Part shown: piece after piece, positions 1 to 9,800 of the stretch | Layout: every line of letters begins with the position of its first letter | How positions within the stretch are numbered: the first letter of the stretch is position 1 | Source: Piliocolobus tephrosceles | Taxonomy: Eukaryota > Chordata > Mammalia > Primates > Cercopithecidae | Reading direction: 5' to 3' | NCBI RefSeq assembly: GCF_002776525.5 | Contig: NC_045441.1 | Location: forward strand, 69,135,467-69,199,466 | Length of the DNA: 64,000 nucleotides | The notes under the pieces: generated by a model | The model's input: only the letters and a program-made list of their open reading frames with translations | Told to the model about the DNA's origin: nothing | The model's database searches: none | Program-made: the position numbers and the translations under genes

Positions 1-180
1 CATGTTTCCATTTTTATTTAAGAAATTAAAACAAAATTATTTACTGACTTATTGGTCATTCATGAGCATATTGCTCAATTTCTGTGTATTTGTACAGTCT
101 CCAAAATTCCTCTTGTTATTAATTTCTGTTTTTTTTTTTATGCTGTGGTCAAAAAGGGTACTTGATATGTTTTGACATTG
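1..180 (-). mobile_element. LINE-1 ORF2 fragment, antisense
   Basis: The plus strand reads like the reverse of the L1 ORF2 endonuclease-RT linker: 'acagtctccaaaattcctc', then 'ttaatttctg', then a degenerate 'gtggtc...acttgatatg' stretch typical of antisense L1. It is old and disrupted by a T run at 129-139. The left end runs off the window. No open frame remains. Confidence 0.6.
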
Positions 181-468
181 TCATGGAGAATATCCAGCAA
201 GGTTTTTGGGACTACGTGTGAATATTGGCCAGGAACCTGTGTCCACAAGGCTGTCCTGGTGGCCCAGATGGGCTGGTTTCCCAACAGACTTCTCTGCATA
301 GATAAGATAGCCCCTGACCAAAGTTAAAGAGGCTGAAGTTGATCCCGGGGTGCTTTGGCATCTACTGTGGGAAGGAGGGTGGTGGGTGTGTGTCATTGTC
401 TCATATGGATGTGAATCACCCAGCAGGTCCCTGCACAAGCGGGATAGTTATTTGATTGCAAAGTGAAA
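181..468. other. Unidentified GC-richer block
   Basis: This stretch is clearly more GC-rich than its surroundings and lies between antisense and sense L1 fragments. A minus-strand open frame of 85 codons crosses it, but its residues match no family I know and there is no splice or promoter context. It may be part of an LTR element or of an old L1 5' region. I cannot name it. Confidence 0.3.
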
Positions 469-556
469 ACAATTGAAATCGATCAGGGGAAAACAATAGA
501 AAATATCAACAAAAATAAAAGGTGTTTCTTTGAAAAGATTAACAAAATTGAAACCA
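469..556 (+). mobile_element. LINE-1 ORF2 fragment, sense
   Basis: The motif 'tcaacaaaaataaaaggtg' followed by 'ttctttgaaaagattaacaa' matches the L1 ORF2 stretch that usually encodes I-N-x-T/K-x-x-x-F-F-E-K-I-N-K. It has opposite orientation to the L1 piece at 1-180, so the two may be one old 5'-inverted insertion or two separate insertions. Confidence 0.55.
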
Positions 557-748
557 AAGTGGCAGTACAGAAGGAATTTAAGCACTACGTAAGCTGCATC
601 CCAAACACTTTTGTCTTGTAAGTTAATTCTGTCTGGACAGTGGGCAAGATGAATCTGTCAGGCAGTTACAACATAGTAAGAATGTTTGATGGGCTTATCA
701 ATGTGTACATGGTAACTAAGAAGTACAGTAGCATCATCGAAATACCTA
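557..748. other. Unassigned flank left of THE1, containing inverted-repeat arm A
   Basis: No family is recognised here apart from the inverted-repeat arm at 614-697. Removing the THE1 LTR would join this stretch to 1109 onward, so both flanks were continuous before that insertion. Confidence 0.35.
614..697 (+). repeat. Inverted repeat arm A (partner at 1395-1478)
   Basis: Read on the minus strand, these 84 bases match 1395-1478 with only two substitutions and no gap. The arms are separated by about 700 bp that include a complete THE1 LTR. Because of the repeat, the same short peptide (KPIKHSYYVVTA) appears at the end of a minus-strand frame here and of a plus-strand frame at arm B. Confidence 0.9.
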
Positions 749-1108
749 TGATATGGTTTGGCTGTGTCCCCATCCAAATCTCTTCTTGAATTGTAATCCC
801 TATAATCCCTACATGTTGTGGGAGGGACTTGGTGGGAGATAATTGAATCATGGGGGTAGTTTCCCCATGCTGTTCTCATGATAGTGAGTAAGTTCTCATA
901 AGATCTGATGGTTTTATAAACATCTGGCATTTCCCGTGATGGCACTTATTCTCTCTCCTGCTGCCATGAGAATAGGTGCCTTCTGCCATGCTTGTAAGTT
1001 TCCTGAGGCCTCCCCAGCCATGTAGAACTGTGAGTCAATTAAACCTCTTTTCTTTACCGATTACTCAGTCTTGGGTATTTCTTCATAGTGTGAGAATGGA
1101 CTAATAAA
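749..1108 (+). mobile_element. THE1-type MaLR solo LTR
   Basis: It begins 'tgatatggtttggctgtgtc' and ends 'gagaatggactaataa', as THE1 LTRs do. Inside are 'atgggggtagtttccccatg', 'tctgatggttttataaa', 'ctgaggcctccccagccatg' and 'gtcaattaaacctcttttct', the last holding the usual polyadenylation region. A block in the middle that normally contains the CT-rich and 'gaaggacatgtttg' part is shortened. The flanks 'accta' and 'acctg' are compatible with a 5-bp target duplication with one later change. There is no internal region, so it is a solo LTR. Confidence 0.88.
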
Positions 1109-1394
1109 ACCTGTATCAGCCATTAAACAACAGCAACAACAAACAATTGCAGGCTTCGTCTCCACCTACGATGCTGTGTTTTGATTTTATCTTTTTTTGT
1201 GAGAAGAAATATGAGAAGTAGTTGAGGGACCAGGAAGTGGGTCCTCTAAGATTGAGGAGGCATTCTTCTGGATTTTTAAACATGTACTCCAGATTTATCT
1301 CCCTCATTAACAATGGCTTTTGTCTTAGAAGTCTCTTTGATTTTGTATACTTCCATGATTTCTTGTACTGTTACGAATTCAGGCTATCCTTCAG
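1109..1394. other. Unassigned flank right of THE1
   Basis: No repeat is recognised here. It contains CAA-rich sequence at 1130-1145. The open frames on both strands have no recognisable protein similarity. Confidence 0.3.
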
Positions 1395-1478
1395 TAAGCC
1401 CATCAAACATTCTTACTATGTTGTAACTGCCTGACAGATTCATCTTGCCCCCTGTCCAGACAGGATTAACTTACAAGA
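1395..1478 (-). repeat. Inverted repeat arm B (partner at 614-697)
   Basis: This is the reverse complement of 614-697 with two substitutions in 84 bases. It runs directly into the dispersed repeat-like block that starts near 1479, so arm B may belong to that block, with arm A an inverted partial copy. Confidence 0.9.
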
Positions 1479-2069
1479 TAGGGAATTACAATAGGGAAAG
1501 AGTTTAATAAAGCTGGTTAAACAGAAGACAAGAGGATTTAAAGAGCTGGCTAAACAGAAGACTGAGAAATCAGCTTCTTCAAACATTTGGAGGCTAGGGC
1601 TTTTTAAAGAAATTTCTTTAGACAGGTGGCTAAAGCATGGGTGCTCCTGATTGGTTGGGGAGGCAACTGGAGCAGTATGGAAAATGGCCCTTCTTCTCTG
1701 AGTCCTCTTCTGCATAGGTACAGCAGGATTGGTTGAGTTTTGAGTCCCAGGTCCAAGTGTAGTCATCAGTTGTCAGAAATCCAAAAGTCTGGCCGGGCGC
1801 GGTGGCTCAAGCCTGTAATCCCAGCACTTTGGGAGGCCGAGACGGGCGGATCACGAGGTCAGGAGATCGAGACCATCCTGGCTAACACGGTGAAACCCCG
1901 TCTCTACTAAAAATACAAAAACTAGCCGGGCGAGGTGGCGGGCGCCTGTAGTCCCAGCTACTTCGGAGGCTGAGGCAGGAGAATGGCATAAACCCGGGAG
2001 GCAGAGCTTGCAGTGAGCTGAGATCCGGCCACTGCACTCCAGTCCGGGCGACAGAGCGAGACTCCGCCT

Positions 2070-2120
<51 letters not shown>

Positions 2121-2500
2121 AATCCAAAAGTCTGAAAAGACATCTAAAACAGCCAATCTTAGGTTCTATAATAGTGATGTTGGTTATAGGAGTAGTTGTG
2201 GAAGTTACAAATCTTGTGACCTTTGAAACAATGTCTGGTAATTGTTTAGCTATACCTATATCTTAGCAGAATTCAGGCCACTCTTGTAAACCTAATATTG
2301 TGTACTTTTATTAGCTTTATAAAGGTGGTTTATTTTTGAGAAGGGCTATAATCATTTAAATTATAGACTAAATTTCTCCCAGAGTTAGCTTGGCCCACAC
2401 CCAGGAATGACCAAGAGCAGTTTGAAGGTTAAAGGCAAGATGGAGTTGGTTAGGTCAAATCTCTCACTGTCATAATTTTCTCACTTTTATAAATTTTACA
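1479..2500. repeat. Unnamed dispersed repeat-like block, interrupted by an AluY
   Basis: The text on either side of the Alu is continuous ('aatccaaaagtctgaaaaga' once the Alu and one duplicate are removed). Phrases such as 'ctcctgattggttggggagg' and 'cacacccaggaatgaccaag' look familiar as dispersed primate sequence, probably retroviral 3' or LTR-related. I cannot assign a family. There is no intact open frame of note. Confidence 0.4.
1791..2118 (+). mobile_element. Full-length AluY (Old World monkey AluYR-like)
   Basis: This is a complete left arm, A-rich linker and right arm followed by an uninterrupted tail of about 48 A. It is flanked by perfect 15-bp target duplications, 'gaaatccaaaagtct' at 1776-1790 and 2119-2133. 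Variants such as 'gctcaagcctgtaatcccag' and 'gagatccggccactgcactc' are those I associate with macaque/baboon AluY lineages. The long pure tail and perfect duplications indicate a young insertion. Confidence 0.93.
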
Positions 2501-2805
2501 AAGGTGATTTCAATGTTATGTATAAGCACTTTTTCCACAGTGTCAGCAATGTCATCTTTGTTGTCATGTCAGCTCTCAAAAAGTTTCAGATTTTGTAACA
2601 CTTCAGATTTTGTTTTTTTGCATTAGGGATGCTCAACCTATCCTGATAAGTTTGGATTAAAGTCTGCCATTCTGCTATTTGTTTTCTATATGTCTTATGT
2701 TGTTTTCTGTTCTCATATTCCTATATTACGAACTTTTTTGTGTTAAGTAGATATTTTCTAGTATATAACTTTAATTCTTTGTTGTTTCTTTTACATTTTA
2801 AGGTC

Positions 2806-3115
2806 TTTTTTTTTTTTTTTTTTTTTTTTTTTGAGACAGAGTCTCACTCCTGTTGTCCATGCTGGAGTGCAGTGGCGCGATCTTGGCTCACTGCAACCTC
2901 TGCCTCCCTGGTTGAAGCGATTCTTCTGCCTCAACCTCCTGAGTAGCTGGGATTACAGGCATGTGCCACCACACCTGTCTAATTTTTGTATCTTTAGTAG
3001 AGACGGGGTTTTGCCATTTTGGCCAGACTGGTCTTGAACTCCTGACCTCAGGTAATCCTCCTGTCCCTGCCTCCCAATATGCTGGGATTATAGGTGTGAA
3101 CCACCACACCCAGCC
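2806..3115 (-). mobile_element. Full-length Alu (AluS-like), antisense
   Basis: The plus strand shows a T tail, then 'gagacagagtctcactcctg', 'tctcctgacctcagg'-type right-arm text and a head ending 'ccaccacacccagcc'. Short flanking duplicates 'ttaaggt' lie at 2798-2804 and 3116-3122. It is inserted in the antisense L1M. Confidence 0.9.
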
Positions 3116-3165
3116 TTAAGGTTAATTTTTAAGGGTTACTTCAGGAATTATAATTAAGAATAATC

Positions 3166-3387
3166 TCGAAACCAGCCGGGCCAACGTAGTGAAACTCTGT
3201 TTCTATTAAAAATACAAAAATTAGCTGGACATGGTGGTGCGTGCCTGTAATCCCAGCTACTCGAGAGGCTGAGGCAGGAGAATCGCTTGAACCCAGGAGG
3301 CGGAGTTTGCAGTGAGTCGAGATCATGCCATTGCACTCCAGCCTGGGCAACAAGAGTCAAACTCCATCTCAAAAAAAAAAAAAAAAA
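3166..3387 (+). mobile_element. 5'-truncated Alu, sense
   Basis: It starts inside the left arm at 'gaaaccagccgggccaac', keeps the complete right arm and ends in an A tail. Ten-base target duplications 'aagaataatc' are at 3156-3165 and 3388-3397, so the truncation occurred at insertion. It is inserted in the antisense L1M. Confidence 0.9.
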
Positions 3388-5505
3388 AAGAATAATCAAG
3401 GCCTGATTACAATATATGTACTTTTTCTCCCTCTCTCTTGTGTAATTGCTATCCAAATTATATCTTTTTTCATTATAAGGCATCATAACTTTATAAATAT
3501 TACTTTATAAAGTTGCTTTTAAATTACAGAAGAAAAAGAATGAATTATCAAAAATATATTTGTATTATTTTTTCTATTTATCTATGTAGTTACCTTTAGC
3601 AATGTTTATCATTTTTGTGGTGGTCTGAGTTATGCTTCGGTGTCCTTTTATTTCAGTTGAAGGATCTCCTTTAGTGTTTTTTTATATAGAAGATCTATTA
3701 GTAATATTTTTTTCAGTTTTTATCTTAATTTGTCCTTTACTTTTAATAATAATTTTGAAGGATATAATATCTTTGGTTGACAGTCTTTTTCTTTCGGTAC
3801 TTTGAGTATGTTATCACACTGCCTTCCAGCCACTATGTTTTCTGTTCAGAAGTTAGCTGTTAATTTTATTAAGAATCCCTTGTGTGTGATGGGTTGTTTC
3901 TCACTGCATTTAAGATTCTTTGTCTTTATGTTTCAACAGTTTAACTGTGATGTCTTAAAATATGAATCTCTTTAGAATTATCCTAATTGGATTTATTGAA
4001 CTTATTGCACATGTAGATTAATGTTTTTCATAAAATTGGAAGAATTTCTTGATGTTATAATGTTTTCAAATATACTTTCTCTTTCTGTGATTTCCATCAT
4101 GTTTTCAGGATATGTTTATTTTTCTCTTTCTATTCATCAGATTGGATAATCCTAAATTGACCTATCTTGAAGTTCATTGATTCATTTGTCAGTTCAAATC
4201 TGTTGTTGGGCTCCTCTATGATATCTTTTATTTCAGTTATTGTACTCCTCAAATTTTGTTGTTTTTAATAATTTATCTATTATTTCTAATACTCTTCATT
4301 TGGTAAGACATTGTTCTCATACTTTCCTTTAATTCTTTAGACATAGTTTCCTTTAGTTCTTTCAACATGTTTGTAATAACTGTGTTATAAATTCAACAAC
4401 TAGACTTTATCAGGGCCAGTTTCCCTTGCCTGCTTTTCATCCTGTATATGGGTCATATTTTCTTATTTGTGTGTCTCCCTCTTTCTGGTCTTTTGTTATT
4501 GCTGATGGTTGTTGCTGCTGGCTGCTGCCTGTTTGTTTGGTGATATTCCCATAATAATTGTACAAAGTCTGTATCCTTTGTTTACGTGTGGCCACTAAAA
4601 TCTCTGCTAGATTAGTTTAGTGGTAAGATAATGTTTGGACAGAGATTTCCATAAAGGCCTTGGGCCAAAAGTCTTCCAGACTTTGCCAGAGATGATAATT
4701 GTGTGTGGCGTCCCTTCCATCTTTCATCAGGGAGTTTACAACTCTGGCATTGCATTTACTTCCTGCTTGTATATATCCTCAAGGTCAGCTAGACATAAAA
4801 GAGGAGGCCCTTTGTCTCATGTCTCATTAGGCCATGTTCAGAGTTATACACATGTGCATGCCCTTCTAGATTTCTAGGATTAGGTCAGAGGTTTTCAAAG
4901 TGCTGTCTGAACATCTCATTCCCTGATTTTCCTTTTAATACTTTTAAAGTCTTGTTACCTTAATTGCCATCTGCTCAAACCCCCTCTTCCCAGGTCAGTC
5001 AACTGCAACATTAAATAGTTGCTATCATTTGTTTTTTGACTAATGTCCTAGAGATAGGGCTATTCACACAGAGTAAAATCTATATCAGATCAATTTAAGA
5101 CAAGCCCTGAGAATAGAGCTTTTTCAGGGAGCTGTCAGATAGGACAAATGGTGATAGTCTGGAGATGGGGCATTTGCAGAGCTTCAGACTTGTTGTACCC
5201 CCTCCAGTGATTGCTAGGTTGCTGGTTTTCACAGCTGCTGTAATTGCAAGGCTACTGGTTTTCCAGGTTACTAAAGAACAATGGAGAAATGAATGTTTAA
5301 ACTGAAACATCACAAAGCATGTTGTTCTTAATGAGATTCAACCACTTTTCTTGAATAAACATCTTTGGAATTTTCCAAAATTTTAGATAATTCCTAGGGT
5401 TCACAAAAACTTAATTTTGACATTTTTGGCCAGTGCACTTGTTGGTTTTATGGAAGACTGATTTTCTTTTAGGTTCTTATTCTGCTGTTTCAGAAGTGCA
5501 TCCCT

Positions 5506-6215
5506 CTTATTCAATGTTTTGGTAATATATTTTTTCTCCACTACAATTTCCAATATTTTTTAACTATATGCAAATAGTAGTTATAGCTGCTTTAAAGTTT
5601 GGATTTGAAACTATTATCTAGAGTGCCTGTGATCTGTTTTGTTTGTTACTTCCTCATTGGCCCGTTTTGTTGTGTTTTATTTTGCTGCCAATGTTGTATT
5701 TGCTGAAGTATTTCTACAAATAAGATATGTTGAGCTGTTGGATGAAATTATTATGTCTCTCCAGAGAGAGTTTAAACTTTATTGTGTGAAGTGTTTATCA
5801 CTACAATCTCATATCACATTATTTCAATTACGGGGATTGAAATGATTCAAAGGTCCATTGCGTCCTCTCTCTCTCTCCTTCTCTTTCCCTCTTTATTTTT
5901 CTGCTCTAGTCAAAGCCAGAGGTTTCAGCAGGGACTCTTATGTGGACATTGTACTTTAATTCATGCCCCTTAGCTCGATGAGACTGTTAAGAGCACTTCT
6001 CAGAGTCTCATCTACCCCTTCTGAAATCCACATCAAAACTAGGTTCGCCTTTCTGGGCCTTTGCCTTCCCTCAGATTCTGGCCTGATCATTCTTCACTAT
6101 TTTATTATATCTCTTATTTCTTCAAGCAGATAATTTTGATGTTTCCCAGATGTTCTAATTGCCTTGGTTAGAAATGTTATCTGAATTACTTAGTTTAACA
6201 TTACCAGACGCAGAA
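5506..6215 (-). mobile_element. Possible continuation of L1M 5' region
   Basis: Phrases such as 'catcaaaactaggttcgcct', 'ttctggcctgatcattcttc' and 'accagacgcagaagccaag' resemble text I associate with old L1 5' regions. A CT-rich run lies at 5865-5895. The assignment is tentative, and this could be a separate old repeat next to the L1M. Confidence 0.35.
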
Positions 6216-6460
6216 GCCAAGTTTATCTTTATTTAAACTCGGTGTGGTAAAATCTATAATTGCATCAATACTAATAAATAGTGCACTAGAAAGTTAGTTT
6301 CATCACCGTTTTGTTCTTTTTTCTGGTCATTTAAAAAAGAAGAGGCATCAAAGAAACTGTCAGTATTTTTGTAATGAATTCAACTTACTTAATTGGTTAC
6401 TTTAAATAATGCATTTGTAAAATTTGGTTTTAATTCCATTGCAGATATAAACGAATTTTC

Positions 6461-6762
6461 TTTTTTTTTTTTTTTTTTGAGACAGAGTTTCACTCTTGTC
6501 GCCTAGGATGGAGTGCAATGGTGCGATCTTGGCTCACTGCAACCTCCACCTCCTGGGTTCAAGCGATTCTTCTGCCTCAGCCACCTAAGTAGCTAGGATT
6601 ATAGGCGCCCACCACCATGCCCAGCTAGTTTTTTGTATTTTTAGTAGAGATGGGGTTTCACTATATTAACCAAGCTGGTCTTGAACACCTGACCTCAGGC
6701 AGCCCACCAGTCTCGGCCTCCCAAAGTGCTAGGATTACAGGCGTGAGCCACGGTGCCTGGCC
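6461..6762 (-). mobile_element. Full-length Alu (AluS-like), antisense
   Basis: A T tail leads into 'gagacagagtttcactcttg', and the element runs to a head ending 'ccacggtgcctggcc'. The flanking duplicate 'gaattttcttt' is at 6453-6463 and 6767-6777. Several substitutions indicate moderate age. Confidence 0.92.
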
Positions 6763-6777
6763 CAATGAATTTTCTTT

Positions 6778-7593
6778 CTAGCTAACATTAAAGGCCTGTG
6801 AGAATGAATGCAACCAAATTTTTTAGAGAAACTTCTCTTTGATAATGGTAATTTGCCTAGGGAAGTCATTAATTTTTGTGTGTGTGTGACTTGAGAATAT
6901 CTTTTACTTTATCCTCTAATTTCTAGTCTTATACGTAGTTATTGTTAATCCTGATTTACTTCATGGCATTGAAAGACACTAAGGAGAAATCAATTCTCTC
7001 CCCTCTTCTTTTTTTAAAGTAATATTCTTTAGGGTCCTTGAATAAGAGATATTTTGCAACGCTGAAAGCTTTGTGTAAAAATTGCCTGCAGTCTAGAAGT
7101 AAAGGTCTATGGTGAGTTCTGCCATCTGTTACAACTGTTTACAACAGAAGTGCATCTTATATACACCATTTTTGACAGGCACTCATTTTTAATGGGCAAG
7201 TCAGGTTATCCTCAAAGGTATTGAATAGGAAACACAGTCATGTATTCAATGGCTTGAATTTTCCTTCTTAATTTTTCATTGCCCTATCACTATTGCAATT
7301 TGTATTCATCTCTATGCTAATTGCTTCATTAATACTTTAGAATTTTTTTTTTTTTTTAATTCTTCAGTTGTTAGGTTACCTAAGGCAAAGTAAATTCCAA
7401 CTTTAATCTCAAAAAAATTATTACTGAAATGCTACCATGTGTACTTTCTGTGCATTTATATTTGGTACATTCTATACTCCTTCAACAGGACTCATATTCA
7501 TGTACATACATATTCATACTTAGGATACTACAGAAACTATTTTCTCAATTTAGAAGGTTTTAATCACTGTACTCATTTTAATTATTTTAGTGT
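6778..7593. other. No recognised feature
   Basis: AT-rich sequence with short T runs (7341-7356) and a small TG run near 6880. I see no repeat family, gene or RNA here. Confidence 0.4.
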
Positions 7594-8284
7594 TGTTGGG
7601 GATCAGAATGTGATGCCCCAAAATATACTTTGACATGGTCAACTAAAAAGCAAACTCAAGGTCTTTTCTCAAATCCCTCCAGTCACCCACCTTCATCTGT
7701 CAATCCTCTGTCTCTCTCAAAGCACAGGATGAGGCCGTTCTCTGAAGTTTCCTTATCTACCTAGAAACCAGACCTGCCATAAAACAGCACAGTTGCCTTT
7801 GATCCCCTCCCTGAAATTTCATTAACCAGAAAAAAATCAAAATTACTGAGATTATAAAAATGCAGTTTTAAAACATTAAAACTCATGCATTAGCAGAAGA
7901 TGTTGAAAATTAAACACCACACCTAGGGCCCAGGTGAACTTTGTCCCACACCACATTCTGTTCTCCAGTCCCACTCAGTTCCCAAAGAGAATTATTTACC
8001 GACCTTTATCTGAGCACTGGGCCTATTTATGCCCTTGAAAAACTACTTACTACCCTTCAAAATGGCTACATTTCCCCCATCTCTTCTTTCCTTATATAAA
8101 AAAGGTATATCAGCATCTGTACCTTGCTGGGTTATTTGGTAGTCTTTCTCCCGTGATTCTCCTGTTTTTATGCATGTCAATAATGCTTGTGTAACTTATT
8201 TCCCTGTTAATCTATCAACTCATTTCAACATGAGATTTAAATTCAAACTTTCAGTGGGGAAGGAAAATTTTCTTCACCCCTACA
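7594..8284 (+). mobile_element. Solo LTR, family not fixed
   Basis: The block begins 'tgttggggatcagaatgtga' and ends 'ttcttcacccctaca', giving the TG...CA ends of a retroviral LTR. A TATA-like 'cttatataaaaaa' (about 8092) precedes a 'gtcaataatgcttgtgtaac' polyadenylation-like region (about 8177), the order expected in a sense LTR. I see no clean target duplication and no adjoining internal sequence. The 'atgccccaaaatat' motif recurs as 'ctgccccaaaatatg' in the reverse of 16346-16830, so the two may belong to related families. Confidence 0.6.
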
Positions 8285-8836
8285 TGTATGTGATATAATA
8301 GACATTTTAGAATCAATATGCACAGCAGATTAAAACATTGCTTAATAGAATTATTGGTGTTATTATAACTAAGTATAATACAAGAAAACAAATGTTTACA
8401 AGAAATTAGGAGATATGGAGTTCTGACTTTCTTTTTGCATTCAGACTTAATCCCACAAAATGGGATTGATAATAAATTTGTGAAAATTTATTACTAACAT
8501 GTGATAAATATGTTTTAGATTTAATATTGCTTGATGGTAGCTCTCTTCTTTAATATTTGCCACAGGTTAGTATTTCAGAAGAAACATTAACATTATTGTG
8601 TAGCAATCTCAGACATGCTGATAGTATTCCAATGAAAATATAACCTCAGTTCTGGACAAAGATAGAAAAAAATGAAGGATGTTATAGAATATTTATTACT
8701 TGAATTGATTGATTTAGGCCATATGTTGATTAAAAATATTGACCTAGTAAGTTTGTATGTATTTATAGATTTGAGGACTTTGAAAATTATAATGTAGATT
8801 CTCTTGTGTTTATTTTATTTTACTCAAGTACAATCA
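8285..8836. other. No recognised feature
   Basis: AT-rich sequence between the solo LTR and the provirus. I see nothing assignable. Confidence 0.4.
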
Positions 8837-9275
8837 TGAGAAAAGAAATGAACTATTTTCTGAGGAATGAAAGTCCTTTTAATAGTCAGGCCCAGAGAGA
8901 TATTAAAATGAGACAGCAGTCACGCCCTACTCCCCACTTTGAGTTATGTATCATTTCTTGAAACTGCTTGTTATTGTCACATCTAGCTATAAACTAACCT
9001 AATAATGGCACATGGGACACTGCAACCCACCACCTACAATAAATATTATTTCTGTAAATCAGTAAGAATTTCTAACAACTTTGTATCATCCCACTCTCTG
9101 TCTCCCCACCTCTCTTTTTTTTCCCCCTTTAAAAATCCACCTGTAACTGCTGTTAATTGGAGTGTATATTCAGGGCGTCTTGAATCTATACTTCTGGGTT
9201 GGAATCCCAAGCTTGGCCCAAATGAACTCTTTACTTATATTAATTTTGCCTCAGTTTCTTCCTTTTAGGCTGGCA
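8837..9275 (+). repeat. 5' LTR of the provirus
   Basis: It matches the 3' LTR over 'ggcccagagagat', 'taacctaataatg' and 'ggagt(a/g)tatattcaggg'. It ends 'ccttttaggctggca'. Compared with the 3' LTR it lacks about 40-60 bp after the 'taacctaataatg' motif. The primer-binding site expected just after 9275 is not recognisable, so the priming tRNA cannot be inferred. Confidence 0.72.
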
Positions 9276-9483
9276 TATCTGGCATAAATCAGCAGGATTA
9301 AAGTGACTCTGCCTGACCACCCAGTGTTTCTGAAAGTGGTGCTTGGTAGCGGCACAAACATTTCATCTTTGGAAGTCACATTTGGCATTTTGAGTGAATT
9401 CTCCTGCCACTTTTTGGTTGAAGTTGTAGAATTTATTTGGCTGTTTTTCAGACCCACTCTTTCCTTTAAGAGTGAGTGTTGTA

Positions 9484-9785
9484 GGCCGGGCGTGGTGGCT
9501 CAAGCCTGTAATCCCAGCACTTTCGGAGGCCGAGTCGGGCGGATCACGAGGTCAGAAGATCGAGACCATCCTGGCTAACCCAGTGAAACCCTGTCTGTAC
9601 TAAAAAATACAAAAAACTAGCCAGGCGAGGTGGCGGGTGCCTGTAGTCCCAGCTACTTGGGAGGCTGAGGCAGGAGAATGGAGTAAACCTGGGAGACAGA
9701 GCTTGCAGTGAGCTGAGATACGGCCACTGCACTCCAGCCTGGGCGACAGAGCCAGACTCCGTCTCAAAAGAAAAAAAAAAAAAAA
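9484..9785 (+). mobile_element. Full-length AluY (Old World monkey type) in the provirus
   Basis: Full-length Alu with the 'gctcaagcctgtaatcccag' and 'gctgagatacggccactgca' variants and an A tail containing one G. The flanking 15-bp duplication, 9469-9483 and 9786-9800, has one mismatch. It inserted shortly after the 5' LTR, so it post-dates the provirus. Confidence 0.93.
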
Positions 9786-9800
9786 AGAGTGAGAGTTGTA

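Larger units (their letters stand above)
2620..5505 (-). mobile_element. Old LINE-1 (L1M) 5' half, antisense
   Basis: The plus strand follows the reverse complement of old mammalian L1 from ORF1 into the 5' UTR. Recognisable steps include 'taagtagatattttctagta' (2744 onward), 'tggttgacagtctttttctt' (3774 onward), 'tatcacactgccttccagcc' (3812 onward), 'cttgaagttcattgattcat' (4169 onward), 'ccaaaagtcttccagacttt' (4666 onward) and 'ttgctaggttgctggttttc' (5211 onward). Alus at 2806 and 3166 interrupt it. Stops and indels abolish ORF1. The 5' end lies near 5505, or further if 5506-6215 belongs to it. Confidence 0.8.

Noticed and set aside
1851..2156. Open frames with long Phe runs on the minus strand over the AluY
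   Set aside because: They are translations of the Alu and its poly(T) tail; the same peptides recur at every Alu in the window.
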